A DNA stretch of 64,000 bases from NCBI GenBank assembly GCA_030123545.1, contig CP126124.1, positions 3,348,001-3,412,000 of the forward strand. The letters are read 5' to 3'. This stretch comes from Burkholderiaceae bacterium (GTDB taxonomy: Bacteria > Pseudomonadota > Gammaproteobacteria > Burkholderiales > Burkholderiaceae_C). The notes under the pieces were generated by a model. That model worked only from the letters and a program-made list of their open reading frames with translations. It ran no database searches and had not been told where the DNA came from. Positions 40,605 to 49,768 of the stretch are shown here, one piece after another (within the stretch, counting starts at the first letter, position 1; the number at the start of each line of letters is the position of its first letter). The translations under genes were made by a program, and so were the position numbers.

Positions 40605-41615
40605 TCAAAACAATCGCCAGCTGACCCACCAGGCAACCGCCGCGACGAACGCGCTGGCGGGGATCGTGAAGATCCAGGCCCAGACGATGTCGGCCGCCAC
40701 ACCCCAGCGCACCGCGCTCGCGCGCTTGGTCGCGCCGACACCGACGATCGCGCCGGTGATCGTGTGCGTGGTCGACACCGGGATCCCGAGCAGCGTCGCC
40801 AGGAACAGCGTCAGCGAGCCGCCGGTCTCGGCGCAGAAACCGCCGACCGGTTTCAGCTTGGTGATCTTCTGCCCCATGGTCTTGACGATGCGCCAGCCGC
40901 CGAACATGGTGCCGGCCGCGATCGCCGTGTAGCAGCAGCCGATCACCCAGAGCGGCGGCTCGGCGCCCTGCTCCGGCACATGACCGGTGGCGATCAGCAG
41001 CATCCAGATGATGCCGATCGTCTTCTGCGCGTCGTTGCCGCCGTGGCCCAGGCTGTACGCGCTGGCCGAAAAAAGCTGGGCGCGGCGAAACCAGCGGTCG
41101 ACCCGCGCCGGCGTCGAATGGCGGAACGCCCAGGCGACCAAGACCGTCATCAGCGAGCCCAGCAGGAAGCCGAGCAGCGGCGAGACGAAGATGAACAGCA
41201 CCGTCTTCGCGATGCCGGCGCTCTCCAGCGACCCGGTCCCGGCCTTCGCGATCACCGCACCGACGATGCCGCCGATCAGCGCATGCGACGAGCTGCTGGG
41301 GATGCCGTAGTACCAGGTGATCAGGTTCCAGCAGATCGCGCCGATCAGCGCGCCGAACACCACATGCACGTCGACCACGCTCGGGTCGGCGATGCCCTTG
41401 CCGACGGTGGCCGCCACGCTCAGGTGGAACACGAACACCGCGACGAAATTGAACAGCGCCGCCATCACCACGGCCTGGCTCGGGCGCAGCACCCCGGTCG
41501 AGACCACGGTCGCGATCGCGTTCGCCGCGTCGTGGAATCCGTTCAGGAAGTCGAACACCAGCGCCAGCGCGACCAGCACGACGACCACCCACAGCGCAAT
41601 CTGGACCGAGGCCAT
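40605..41615 (-). CDS. pit: low-affinity inorganic phosphate transporter (Pit family)
   Basis: A 336-residue PiT permease with about ten membrane segments. The PD001131-like signatures are present twice: FDFLNGFHDAANAIATVV near residue 22 and YSLGHGGNDAQKTIGII near residue 192. A central hydrophilic loop follows HSTPARVDRWFRR. It imports metal-phosphate with protons. It lies 13 bases after the DUF47 gene, the usual pair in which DUF47 modulates Pit. Confidence 0.95.
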   Translation of the reverse strand: MASVQIALWVVVVLVALALVFDFLNGFHDAANAIATVVSTGVLRPSQAVVMAALFNFVAVFVFHLSVAATVGKGIADPSVVDVHVVFGALIGAICWNLITWYYGIPSSSSHALIGGIVGAVIAKAGTGSLESAGIAKTVLFIFVSPLLGFLLGSLMTVLVAWAFRHSTPARVDRWFRRAQLFSASAYSLGHGGNDAQKTIGIIWMLLIATGHVPEQGAEPPLWVIGCCYTAIAAGTMFGGWRIVKTMGQKITKLKPVGGFCAETGGSLTLFLATLLGIPVSTTHTITGAIVGVGATKRASAVRWGVAADIVWAWIFTIPASAFVAAVAWWVSWRLF

Positions 41616-41628
41616 CAGCGGTGCCGGC

Positions 41629-42276
41629 TCAGGAATTCTCCAGCACGATGCCTTCGATCATGTTGGCGACGTCCTCGCACCGGTCGGTGATGGTCTCCAG
41701 CATCTCGTAGATGGTCTTGAGCTTGAGCACCTCGCGCACGTCCGGCTCCTCGCGGAACAGCTTGCTCATCGCCGAGCGCATCACCCGGTCCGCGTCGGAC
41801 TCGAGCCGGTCGATCTCCTCGCAGGTCTTCAGCGCCGCCTCGGCGTTGCCGGCCTCGGCGATCCGATCGAGGAGCTTGACCGCATCGCGCACCCGCTCGC
41901 AGCTCTTCACGCTCAGGTCGGCGAGCCGCGAGATTTCCGACGTCATCTGGTGCACGTCGTACAGCTTCATCGTCTCGGCCGAGTCCTGGATCAGGTCGGC
42001 CACGTCGTCCATCGCGTTGATCAGCGAATGGATCTGCTCGCGGTCGATCGGCGTGATGAAGGTCTTGTGCAGCGCCTTGTTCACCTCGTGCGTGACGCGG
42101 TCGGCCGCGCGCTCGGCGTGGTCGACGTCGCGCGTGTACTTCTCGCGCAGGTCGTAGTCGCCATAGTTCGCCACCAGCGCCGCGAACGCGTGGGCCGCTT
42201 CCACGATGCGCTCGGCATGCCGGTTGAACATGTCGAAGAAATTGCCGTCACGCGGCAGCAGCTTGGCAAACAGCAT
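41629..42276 (-). CDS. DUF47 (PhoU-like) phosphate transport regulator
   Basis: A 215-residue all-helical PhoU-like protein of the DUF47 family. Features: LLPRDGNFFDMFNRHAERI at the N-terminus, DVDHAERAADRVTHEVNKALHKTFITPIDREQI (metal-binding Asp/Glu pattern) and EEIDRLESDADRVMRSA. It is a cytoplasmic partner of the Pit permease encoded next. The ATG at 42276 is the family start. The 109 bases upstream, before folK, show no gene. Confidence 0.92.
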   Translation of the reverse strand: MLFAKLLPRDGNFFDMFNRHAERIVEAAHAFAALVANYGDYDLREKYTRDVDHAERAADRVTHEVNKALHKTFITPIDREQIHSLINAMDDVADLIQDSAETMKLYDVHQMTSEISRLADLSVKSCERVRDAVKLLDRIAEAGNAEAALKTCEEIDRLESDADRVMRSAMSKLFREEPDVREVLKLKTIYEMLETITDRCEDVANMIEGIVLENS

Positions 42277-42385
42277 GGTTCGGTCGTGGCCCGCGCTTGT
42301 GAGAGGTCTGGCTGGAAGCAGACCGCGCAGAGTGTAACCGGGTTTGTGCGCCGGTCTGCGCGCGCTGCAGTCGCCGAGCGCGGCG

Positions 42386-42853
42386 TCAAAGCCGCCCGAC
42401 CTGCTGGCCGCGCACGCGCTCGAGCTGCGCTGCGTCAACGCGCTGCGGCGCGATCTGCGCCAGCGGCAGCAGCACGAACGCGCGTTGCGCCATTCGCGGG
42501 TGCGGCACCGTCAGCATCGCGCTTTGTATCACCCCGTCGCCGTACAGCAGCAAGTCCAGGTCCAGCGTGCGCGGCGCATTGCGGTGCTTGCGTTCACGAC
42601 CGGCTTCGCGCTCCAGCCGCTGCAACTGCGCCAGCAGCAGCGGCGCGGGCAGCATCGTCTCGACCTCGACCACCGCGTTCACGTAATCGGGGCCGTCGGC
42701 ATCGACCGGCGCGCTCGCGTACAACGACGAGCGCTGCGTGACCCGGGTCGCAGGCAGCGCGGTGATCGCATCCATCGCGCGCGCCACCGCGGCCGCCGCA
42801 TCGCCCAGATTCGCGCCCAGCGCGATGTACGCGGTGACCGGTTGTTTTTGCAA
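42386..42853 (-). CDS. folK: 2-amino-4-hydroxy-6-hydroxymethyldihydropteridine pyrophosphokinase
   Basis: A 155-residue HPPK, which pyrophosphorylates the pterin for folate synthesis. Motifs: ITAYIALGANLG-like AYIALGANLGD at the N-terminus, LYASAPVDADGPDYVNAVVEVET, then RERKHRNAPRTLDLDLLLYG with the Mg-binding DLD and PHPRMAQRAFVLLPL. The start is a TTG at 42853, five bases after the pcnB stop, as no ATG is near. The start lies directly at the end of repeat copy f. Confidence 0.95.
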   Translation of the reverse strand: MQKQPVTAYIALGANLGDAAAAVARAMDAITALPATRVTQRSSLYASAPVDADGPDYVNAVVEVETMLPAPLLLAQLQRLEREAGRERKHRNAPRTLDLDLLLYGDGVIQSAMLTVPHPRMAQRAFVLLPLAQIAPQRVDAAQLERVRGQQVGRL

Positions 42854-42854
42854 C

Positions 42855-42909
42855 GATTTCAGCCTTCAGCCCCCGTACCGTCTGCGCTTGTCGCTATGTT
42901 TATAGAAGC
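42855..42909 (-). repeat. 55-bp interspersed element, copy f (ends pcnB)
   Basis: On the minus strand the head is GCTTCTATAAACATAGC (42893-42909). The tail GGGGGCTGAAGGCTGAAATC aligns with copy a without gaps (about half of positions). It codes the last 16 residues of PcnB and its TGA, and ends just before the folK TTG. Confidence 0.6.
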
Positions 42910-44460
42910 ATTCGAGCGCCGGCGGCGGCGTCTCTTCTTCGGTGCGTCGCTCGACGCCTCGGCGGCGTGCAGCGCGCCGGAATCAGCGTCAACGGCGGCG
43001 GCGTCCGTCTGCGGCGCCCCGGTCTCATCGCTCGCCCGCTGCGCGTCGCCGCCGCCGGACCGGCCGCGCCGCCGGCGCGCGCGCGGCTGCGCGCGCACCT
43101 GCTCGAGCAGGCCGGCGCGCCCGTCTTCGTCCGCCATGCTGAATTCCTGCCACCAGGCGACGAGCGCCTCGTCGACTTCGCCGGTGTCCGCGCGCAACCG
43201 CAGGAAGTCGAAGCCGGCGCGATAGCGCGGCTGCTCGACCAGGCTGCGCGGCGTGTTGCCGCTGCGCTTTTCGAAACGCGGCTGCATCATCCAGATCTCG
43301 CGCATGTCGCCGGCCAGGCGGCCGCGGCCCGACACGTCGCCGATGCGCGCGTCGAACACCTCGTCGATCGCGTCCTGCAACGCCGGGAACGAGGGCTGGC
43401 CCGCAGCGCTGCGCCCGCGCCAGCCGTCCCGTACGTCGGCCCACAGCACGCAGGCGAGCAGGAAGCTCGGCGCGACCGGCTTGCCTTCGCCGATGCGGCG
43501 GTCGGTGTCCTGCAGCGCGGCGTGCACGAACGGCTGTTCGGCGCGATCGACCACCAGGTCGAGCAGCGGGTAGATGCCGTGCGCCATTCCGAGCTCGCGC
43601 AGTTCGGCGATCGTCGCCTGCGCGTGGCCGGTCTGCAGCAATTTCAGCATTTCATCGAACAGCCGGCTCTGCGGCACCTGAGCCAACAGCGGCAGCGAGC
43701 GCTGCAGCGGCGCCGCCGTCTTCGGATCCAGATGGAAGCCGAGCGCGCGCAGCTTGGCCGCGAAGCGCGCGGCGCGGATGACGCGCACCGGGTCTTCCCG
43801 GTAGCGCGTCGCCGGGTCGCCGATCATGCGCAGCACACGCCGCTCGGCGTCGCGGATGCCGCGGTGGTAATCGACGACGATCTGGCTGCTCGGCTCATAG
43901 TACATCGCGTTGATCGTGAAGTCGCGCCGCGCGGCGTCCTCGATCTGCGAGCCCCAGACGTTGTCGCGCAGCACCCGGCCGCTCGCATCGACCGCGTGCT
44001 TCATCGCCGCCAGCTCGCTCTTGGCCGTGCGCTCGTTGCCCGACACGGTTTCGGCGTCGGCGCTGTCGAGGTAGGCACGGAAGGTCGAGACCTCGATCAC
44101 CTCGTGCTCGCGCCCGCGCCCGTAGACCACGTGGACGATCCGAAAGCGCCGCCCGATGATGAACGCGCGCCGGAACAAGCCCTTGACCTGCTCGGGCGTC
44201 GCGTTGGTCGCGACGTCGAAATCCTTCGGCTTCAGGCCCAGCAGCAGGTCGCGCACCGCGCCGCCGACGATATAGGCCTCGTACCCGGCCTGGCGCAGCG
44301 TCGCGACCACGTTGCGGGCGCGCTCGTCGACCAGATCCGGGTCGATGCCATGCACCGCGGGGCCCACTTCGACGCGTTTGCCGAAATCGGCGGCCGCCGG
44401 CTTTCCGTGGTTCGCCGCCGCGCTCTTGCCCAGCAGCTTGTCGATGAGTTTCTTGATCAT
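42859..44460 (-). CDS. pcnB: poly(A) polymerase I
   Basis: A 533-residue class II nucleotidyltransferase that adds A tails to RNA 3' ends. The head has YIVGGAVRDLLLGLKPKDFDVATNA with catalytic D80/D82. Further landmarks are GRRFRIVHVVYGRG, RRDFTINAMYYEP, EDPVRVIRAARFAAKL and the C-terminal LRLRADTG with WWQEFSMADEDGR. From about residue 460 the tail is basic and low-complexity, RARRRRGRSG and KKRRRRRRS, a likely RNA-binding tail. The last 16 residues come from repeat copy f. Confidence 0.95.
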   Translation of the reverse strand: MIKKLIDKLLGKSAAANHGKPAAADFGKRVEVGPAVHGIDPDLVDERARNVVATLRQAGYEAYIVGGAVRDLLLGLKPKDFDVATNATPEQVKGLFRRAFIIGRRFRIVHVVYGRGREHEVIEVSTFRAYLDSADAETVSGNERTAKSELAAMKHAVDASGRVLRDNVWGSQIEDAARRDFTINAMYYEPSSQIVVDYHRGIRDAERRVLRMIGDPATRYREDPVRVIRAARFAAKLRALGFHLDPKTAAPLQRSLPLLAQVPQSRLFDEMLKLLQTGHAQATIAELRELGMAHGIYPLLDLVVDRAEQPFVHAALQDTDRRIGEGKPVAPSFLLACVLWADVRDGWRGRSAAGQPSFPALQDAIDEVFDARIGDVSGRGRLAGDMREIWMMQPRFEKRSGNTPRSLVEQPRYRAGFDFLRLRADTGEVDEALVAWWQEFSMADEDGRAGLLEQVRAQPRARRRRGRSGGGDAQRASDETGAPQTDAAAVDADSGALHAAEASSDAPKKRRRRRRSNASINIATSADGTGAEG

Positions 44461-44499
44461 GGGGGTGGTTCGGGCGGGCCGCTGCAGGAACGAGGCGTG

Positions 44500-45186
44500 T
44501 CAGTCCAGCCTGGGGAACAGGTTCAGTATGCGCCATCCCTGTTCGATGGCCAGCGCGCGCAGCCGCGCATCGGGATTGGTCGCGACCGGGTGCTGCACGC
44601 GCTCGAGCAGCGCGAGGTCATTCACCGAGTCGGAGTAGAAGGTGCTGTCGACCTCGGCTAAGGCAAGACCCTGCGCCGCCAGCCATTGCTCGACGCGAGC
44701 CACCTTGCCATCGCGGAACGAAGGCACGCCGCGGATCTCGCCGGTGAACCAACCGCCCTCACCGCGCTCGAGTTCGATCGCGATCAGGTCGGCGACGCCG
44801 AACGCGTCGGCGATCGGCCGCGTGACGAACTCGTTGGTCGCGGTGACGATCGCCACCCGGTCGCCGGCGTTCCGGTGCGCGTCGATCAGCGCGCGCGCGT
44901 CGGGCCGCAGGTTCGGCTGCACCACTTCGCGCATGAAGCGCCGGTGCGCAGCGGCAGCGTCCGCGGGCCCATGGCGGCGCACCGCGTCGATCGCGAAGCG
45001 CACGTAGTCGTGCACGTCGAGCGTGCCGGCCTGGTACTGGACAAAGAATTCCTCGTTGCGTCGTCCGAACTCGGCCGCGTCGGTCCAGCCGATCGTGATC
45101 GTGAACTGGCCCCAGGCGTAGTCGGAATCGATCGGCAGCAGCGTGTGATCGAGGTCGAACAGCGCGACGCGCGGTGGATTGTTCAT
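44500..45186 (-). CDS. HAD-IB family hydrolase (SerB-like phosphatase)
   Basis: A 228-residue HAD subfamily IB protein. Motif I is FDLDHT with nucleophile D11 and acid D13; motif II is VTATNEF; and motif IV is SDSVNDLALL. Size and the cap pattern match the family found next to hda and pcnB in Burkholderiales. The substrate is unknown, perhaps phosphoserine or a histidinol-phosphate-like ester. The ATG at 45186 precedes NNPPRVALFDLD. It is probably co-transcribed with hda. Confidence 0.9.
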   Translation of the reverse strand: MNNPPRVALFDLDHTLLPIDSDYAWGQFTITIGWTDAAEFGRRNEEFFVQYQAGTLDVHDYVRFAIDAVRRHGPADAAAAHRRFMREVVQPNLRPDARALIDAHRNAGDRVAIVTATNEFVTRPIADAFGVADLIAIELERGEGGWFTGEIRGVPSFRDGKVARVEQWLAAQGLALAEVDSTFYSDSVNDLALLERVQHPVATNPDARLRALAIEQGWRILNLFPRLD

Positions 45187-45254
45187 CGGATCTTCCCGCA
45201 GCGGGCGCGGCTGGCCGCCGGGCCGCGGACCGGCGTCTTGACGAACCGCACCGC

Positions 45255-45941
45255 TCACGCCTCCTCCAGCATCGCCCGGATCATCGGAATCGTGACCGCG
45301 CGCTGGGTCTGCAGCGAATAGCGGTCGATCAGATCGAGCAACTGCACCAGGTGCCCCAAGTCGCGGCTGAAGCGCGCCAGGACGAAATCGACGACCTCGG
45401 CGCCGAGCACGACACCGCGCGCTTCGGCCTGACGCTGCAGCGCCGCGCGGCAGTCGGCTTCGCCGAGGCGCTGCAACGCGAACACATGGCCCCAGCCGAG
45501 GCGCGAGCGCAAGTCCTCGCGCAATGCCAGATCGGCCGGTGGCGCGGCGCCGGCAGCCAGCACCCAGCGCGCACGGCCGCCCGGCGCGCTCGTCGCGTTC
45601 ACGAACCAGTTGAACGCCGCATGCTGCTGCACCGCGCCGTACCGGTCCACGTCGTCGAGCAGCAGCGCGCTCCAGCGCTCATCGAACGGCACCGGCTCCG
45701 GGATCGACGCATCGAGCCAGCCGATTGCGGCGCCGCCTGCCGCCAACGCCGCGCGCGCTGCCAGCAGCAGGTGCGTCTTGCCCGACCCGGACGGCCCCCA
45801 CAGGTAGGTCGGCACCGGCGCGCGAATCGCGCCCTGCGTCCACAGCTCGAGGTGGCGCAGCGCCTCGGCGTTCGGCCCGGCGATGAAGCCTTCGAAGCTC
45901 GGGCCGCGCGCCGGCGCCATGTTCAGCGGAATCTGCTTCAT
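45255..45941 (-). CDS. hda: DnaA regulatory inactivator Hda
   Basis: A 228-residue AAA+ protein homologous to DnaA. The N-terminal clamp-binding motif is QIPLNM (3-8); the P-loop is GPSGSGKTH (49-57); Walker B is LLLDDVDRY. The sensor regions include LREDLRSRLGWGHVFALQRL. With the loaded sliding clamp it triggers ATP hydrolysis on DnaA and prevents re-initiation. It begins 8 bases after the AI-2E permease stop. The ATG at 45941 places the clamp motif at the very N-terminus, as expected. Confidence 0.95.
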   Translation of the reverse strand: MKQIPLNMAPARGPSFEGFIAGPNAEALRHLELWTQGAIRAPVPTYLWGPSGSGKTHLLLAARAALAAGGAAIGWLDASIPEPVPFDERWSALLLDDVDRYGAVQQHAAFNWFVNATSAPGGRARWVLAAGAAPPADLALREDLRSRLGWGHVFALQRLGEADCRAALQRQAEARGVVLGAEVVDFVLARFSRDLGHLVQLLDLIDRYSLQTQRAVTIPMIRAMLEEA

Positions 45942-45949
45942 CGCCGTCG

Positions 45950-47020
45950 CTACCCGAGGTACAGCCTGCTTGCGAGATAGCTCGCGCGCAGACGGCGCAC
46001 CGCAACCAGCAGCAGCGCGCTGGCCGGCAACGCGACCAGCACGCCGACGAAGCCGAACAGTTGACCGAACGCGAGCAGCGCGAAGATCACGACCAGAGGG
46101 TGCAGGCCGATGCGCTCGCCGACCAGCCGCGGCGTGAGAAAGAAGCCTTCGATCACCTGCCCGATGCCGTAGACCACCGCGACCATCACGACCGCCTTCA
46201 GCGGCGCGAATTGCAGCAGCCCGGCCAGCGTGGCCAGCACGAGGCCGAGCCCGAACCCGACATAGGGCACGAACACCGCGAGGCCGGTGAAGATGCCCAC
46301 GGGTAGCGCAAGCTCCAGCCCGAACAGCGTCAGGCCGATGCTGTAGTAGACCGCCAGCGTCAGCATCACCAGCAGTTGGCCGCGCAGATACTGGCCCAGC
46401 ACCGTGTCGCATTCGATGCGAAAGCTGTCGAACGCCTGGCGCAGATGCGGCGGGACCAGCGCCACGACCTGGGCGACGAAGCGGTCCCAGTCCATCAGCA
46501 GGTAGAAGAGCGCGACCGGGATCAGCACCGCGTTGCCGATCACCGCGACCGCCACGCTACCGCCGACCTTGATCGACGACAGCAGCGACGTCAGCGTCGA
46601 CTCGGCGTTGCCGCTCAGGTAGTCGAGCACCAGCGCCTTGATGCTGGCGGTGTCGAGCGAGAGCTTCACCCCGAACTGCGCCAGCAGCGGCCCGAGCCAG
46701 CCGGTGAGGCGATCCAGCAGCAGCGGGACCTGGTCGCGCATCAACGGAATGTCCTTGGACAGGATCGGCACCACCAGCAGCATCAGGCCCAGCAGCACCA
46801 CGATCAGCAGCAGTTCCACCACCAGCACCGCCAGCGCCCGCGGCACGAAGCCGCGTCCGATCCGGTCCAGCCAGTCCACCAGCGGCGTCAACGCGTAGGC
46901 CAGCACGCCCGCAACCACGAACGGCGTGAGCACCGGGCCCAGCCGCAGCAGCGCGAGCAGCACCAGTGCGGCAATGACGAGCCAGGCGATCGCGCGCTTC
47001 TGTACGGATGTGAGTTGCAT
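45950..47020 (-). CDS. AI-2E family transporter (PerM-like)
   Basis: A 356-residue membrane protein of the PerM/TqsA family. About eight membrane segments flank a central soluble region (KDIPLMRDQVPLLLDRL). Family features include PVALFYLLMDWDRF, RGQLLVMLTLAVYYSIGL and GQVIEGFFLTPRLVGERIGLHPL. The family includes autoinducer-2 exporters and Na+/H+ antiporters, so the substrate is uncertain. It heads the hda-HAD-pcnB-folK transcript and is divergent from purM. The ATG at 47020 is the family start. Confidence 0.9.
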   Translation of the reverse strand: MQLTSVQKRAIAWLVIAALVLLALLRLGPVLTPFVVAGVLAYALTPLVDWLDRIGRGFVPRALAVLVVELLLIVVLLGLMLLVVPILSKDIPLMRDQVPLLLDRLTGWLGPLLAQFGVKLSLDTASIKALVLDYLSGNAESTLTSLLSSIKVGGSVAVAVIGNAVLIPVALFYLLMDWDRFVAQVVALVPPHLRQAFDSFRIECDTVLGQYLRGQLLVMLTLAVYYSIGLTLFGLELALPVGIFTGLAVFVPYVGFGLGLVLATLAGLLQFAPLKAVVMVAVVYGIGQVIEGFFLTPRLVGERIGLHPLVVIFALLAFGQLFGFVGVLVALPASALLLVAVRRLRASYLASRLYLG

Positions 47021-47082
47021 GGGAGGCGAGCGGCCCCGGCAGGTGGACACGGCCGCCCGCCAAGTCCCGGCGGGCGACCCCG

Positions 47083-47088
47083 TAAAAT
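47083..47088 (+). promoter_or_regulatory. -10-like TAAAAT upstream of purM
   Basis: TAAAAT in GC-rich DNA, 49 bases before the purM ATG, is followed by an AT-rich CAAATTCTATA. This form of -10 box recurs upstream of pcm and at 48258. Confidence 0.35.
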
Positions 47089-47137
47089 CAGCGCAAATTC
47101 TATAGGCCGGCCCGGCAAGCCCCCGCGGCCCCCATCG

Positions 47138-48199
47138 ATGAGCGCATCCCCCCCCTCCGCTTCCGGTCCGCCCCCGCTGTCGTACAAGGACGCCGGCGTC
47201 GACATCGCCGCGGGCGATGCGCTGGTCGAGCGCATCAAGCCGCTGGCGAAAAAGACGCTGCGGGATGGCGTGCTTGCCGGCATCGGCGGCTTCGGCGCGC
47301 TGTTCGAAGTGCCGAAACGCTATCGCGAACCGGTGCTGGTTTCGGGCACCGACGGCGTCGGCACCAAGCTGAAGCTCGCGTTCGAGTGGGCCATGCACGA
47401 CACGGTCGGCATCGACCTGGTCGCGATGAGCGTGAACGACGTGCTGGTACAGGGTGCCGAGCCGCTGTTCTTCCTCGACTACTTCGCCTGCGGCAGGCTC
47501 GACGTCGACACCGCGGCCGCGGTGGTCGGCGGCATCGCGCGCGGCTGCGAGCTCGCCGGCTGCGCGCTGATCGGTGGCGAAACCGCCGAGATGCCGGGCA
47601 TGTACCCGCCGGGCGAATACGACCTGGCCGGATTCGCGGTCGGCGCGGTCGAGAAGGCGCGCATCCTCGACGGCCGCGCGGTGCAGGCCGGCGACCGGGT
47701 GCTGGGCCTCGCGTCGAGCGGCGTGCATTCCAACGGCTACTCGCTGGTGCGCAAGTGCATAGCGCGCGCGGCAACCGAAGGAACGCTGCCGTCGACGCTG
47801 GGCGACCGATCGTTTCGCGAAGCGATCATGGCGCCGACCCGCATCTACGTGAAGAGCGTGCTCGCCGCGCTCGCGCGCCACCCGATCCGGGCGCTCGCCC
47901 ATATCACCGGCGGCGGCCTGCTGGAGAACATCCCGCGCGTGCTGCCGGATGGCGCGGCTGCGCACCTGGTGCGCAGCCGCTGGCCGCGCAGCGAACTGTT
48001 CGACTGGCTGCAACGCACCGCCGGCATCGACGACACCGAGATGAACCGCACCTTCAACAACGGCATCGGCATGGTCGTGGTGGCCGACGCGGCGGCGGCG
48101 CAGGCCACCGCCAGCACGCTGCGCGACCTGGGGGAGCAGGTCTGCGACATCGGCGTGGTTGCGCCACGCGGCGACGGCCCCGCAGTGGTCGTGGCCTGA
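47138..48199 (+). CDS. purM: phosphoribosylformylglycinamidine cyclo-ligase
   Basis: A 353-residue AIR synthetase, which closes the imidazole ring in purine synthesis. Motifs: LSYKDAGVDIAAGDALVERIKP at the N-terminus, LVSGTDGVGTKLKLA (67-81), MSVNDVLVQGAEPLFFLDYFACG, GGETAEMPGMY, GLASSGVHSNGYSLVR and HITGGGLLENIPRVLP. The ATG at 47138 is used; the residues before LSYKDAG are Ser/Pro-rich. It is divergent from the AI-2E permease and followed by a strong terminator. Confidence 0.97.
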   Translation: MSASPPSASGPPPLSYKDAGVDIAAGDALVERIKPLAKKTLRDGVLAGIGGFGALFEVPKRYREPVLVSGTDGVGTKLKLAFEWAMHDTVGIDLVAMSVNDVLVQGAEPLFFLDYFACGRLDVDTAAAVVGGIARGCELAGCALIGGETAEMPGMYPPGEYDLAGFAVGAVEKARILDGRAVQAGDRVLGLASSGVHSNGYSLVRKCIARAATEGTLPSTLGDRSFREAIMAPTRIYVKSVLAALARHPIRALAHITGGGLLENIPRVLPDGAAAHLVRSRWPRSELFDWLQRTAGIDDTEMNRTFNNGIGMVVVADAAAAQATASTLRDLGEQVCDIGVVAPRGDGPAVVVA

Positions 48200-48284
48200 A
48201 CGCGACAAGCGACCGGCGCGCCCCGCGGAACTCGCCCGACCGAGCGACCGTGCCGCGTAAAATCGAGTTCAAAAAATCTGACGC

Positions 48285-48315
48285 GGCCGGGCAGCAATGC
48301 TCGGCCTTTCTTTTT
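48285..48315 (+). terminator. Rho-independent terminator downstream of purM
   Basis: GGCCGGGCA (48285-48293) pairs with TGCTCGGCC (48298-48306), 9 bp with one G-T wobble, around a GCAA tetraloop, then TTTCTTTTT. A TAAAAT box at 48258-48263 lies just upstream. The rest of the 252-base purM-kynU space shows no gene. Confidence 0.8.
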
Positions 48316-48451
48316 GGAATTGGCGCGTCCGGCTACCCATGGGCCACCTGCTCGGAACAGGACGCTTCCGGCGAATCACCGCGTTCCGCCCAGACCTTCG
48401 AGGCGAATGCGAGCCTTGGTGCCGCCGTCGCTTCGGGGGCTGGCGCTCCGA

Positions 48452-49708
48452 TCAGGTGACGGTCGAGCGCACCTGAAAGCGCGGCTGCTTCCAGGTCTCG
48501 CTGTCGAGCACGTCGCGCAACACTTCGACCGCATCCCAGACGTCGGCGTAGCCGATATACAGCGGTGTGAAACCAAAGCGCAGGATGCGCGGCTCGCGGT
48601 AGTCGCCGATCACGCCGCGTTCGATCAGCGCCGCCATCACCGAGAACCCCTGCGGATGCTCTATGCTCACTTGGCTGCCACGGCGGGCATGGTCGCGCGG
48701 TGTAACCAGCGTCAAAGGATGGCGCGCACAACGCGACTCGACCAGTTCGATGAACAGGTCCGTCAAGGCCAGCGACTTGGCGCGCAGCGCATGCATGTCG
48801 GTGCGGGCGAAGATATCCAGGCCGCACTCGACCAGCGCGAGCGAAACGACAGCCTGCGTTCCGCACTTGTAGCGATCCACGCCTTGCGCTGGGCGGTAGC
48901 CGGGCGCCATCTCGAACGGCGCCTCGTGCCCCCACCAGCCTGAAAGTGGTTGCCAGAACTGCTCCCGTAGCGCCGGCGCCACCCAGACGAAGGCAGGCGA
49001 TCCCGGGCCACCGTTGAGATATTTGTAGGTGCAGCCGATCACGTAGTCGGCGCCCGCGGCGTGCAGATCGATCGGTAGCGCGCCCGCCGAATGGCAAAGG
49101 TCCCACACCGTGAGCACGCCCTTCTCGTGCGCCTGCGCCGTCACGGCACGCATGTCGAGCAGGTGGCCGGTGCGGTAGTTGACCTCGGTCACCATCAGCA
49201 CCGCAGTGTCGGCTCCGAGTGCCGCGCCGATCTGTTCCGGCGCGTCGACGAGGCGCAACTCATAGCCCTGCTGCAGCAGATCGGCCAGCCCCTGCGCGAT
49301 GTACAGGTCGGTCGGGAAATTGCTGCGCTCGGACACGATCACCTTGCGGGCTGGGTCGCGCGCCGCCTGCACGCGCAGCGCCGCGGCCAGCACCTTGAAC
49401 AGGTTGATCGAGGTCGTGTCGGTGACGACGACCTCGCCGGGTTTCGCGCCGACCAGCGGCGCGATCTTGTCGCCCAGGCGCTGCGGCAGCTCGAACCAGT
49501 CGGCCGTGTTCCAGCTGCGGATCAGGCCGACGCCCCATTCCTCGGTGATGACCTGCGCCGCACGCGCCTCCGCGCTGCGCGGACGCGCGCCCAGCGAATT
49601 GCCGTCCAAATAAACGATGCCCTCGGGCAGCACGAATTCGTCGCGCAAGCCGCGCAGCGGGTCTTCGCGGTCCCTAGCGACGCATTGGTCCCGAGTGGTG
49701 GCGGTCAT
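48452..49708 (-). CDS. kynU: kynureninase
   Basis: A 418-residue PLP enzyme that cleaves kynurenine or 3-hydroxykynurenine to (3-hydroxy)anthranilate and alanine. The N-terminus has YLDGNSLG, followed by WNTADWFELPQRLGDKI, SNFPTDLY and VWDLCHSAGALPIDL with the PLP-binding Asp. The Schiff-base Lys is K229 in GCTYKYLNGGPGSPAF. The second of two adjacent ATGs (49708) is chosen, as AAGGAG then has 6-base spacing. It is last of a four-gene run for 3-hydroxyanthranilate breakdown. Confidence 0.95.
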   Translation of the reverse strand: MTATTRDQCVARDREDPLRGLRDEFVLPEGIVYLDGNSLGARPRSAEARAAQVITEEWGVGLIRSWNTADWFELPQRLGDKIAPLVGAKPGEVVVTDTTSINLFKVLAAALRVQAARDPARKVIVSERSNFPTDLYIAQGLADLLQQGYELRLVDAPEQIGAALGADTAVLMVTEVNYRTGHLLDMRAVTAQAHEKGVLTVWDLCHSAGALPIDLHAAGADYVIGCTYKYLNGGPGSPAFVWVAPALREQFWQPLSGWWGHEAPFEMAPGYRPAQGVDRYKCGTQAVVSLALVECGLDIFARTDMHALRAKSLALTDLFIELVESRCARHPLTLVTPRDHARRGSQVSIEHPQGFSVMAALIERGVIGDYREPRILRFGFTPLYIGYADVWDAVEVLRDVLDSETWKQPRFQVRSTVT

Positions 49709-49768
49709 CATGGTCTCCTTTGTGCCGAGGAAATATGGAACATGAGTTGTGTACGACCAATCGACGAG

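Noticed and set aside
48333..48451. An open stretch after the kynU stop in another frame, as a possible frameshifted C-terminus
   Set aside because: KynU already has the full family length and a normal end, so no frameshift needs to be assumed.
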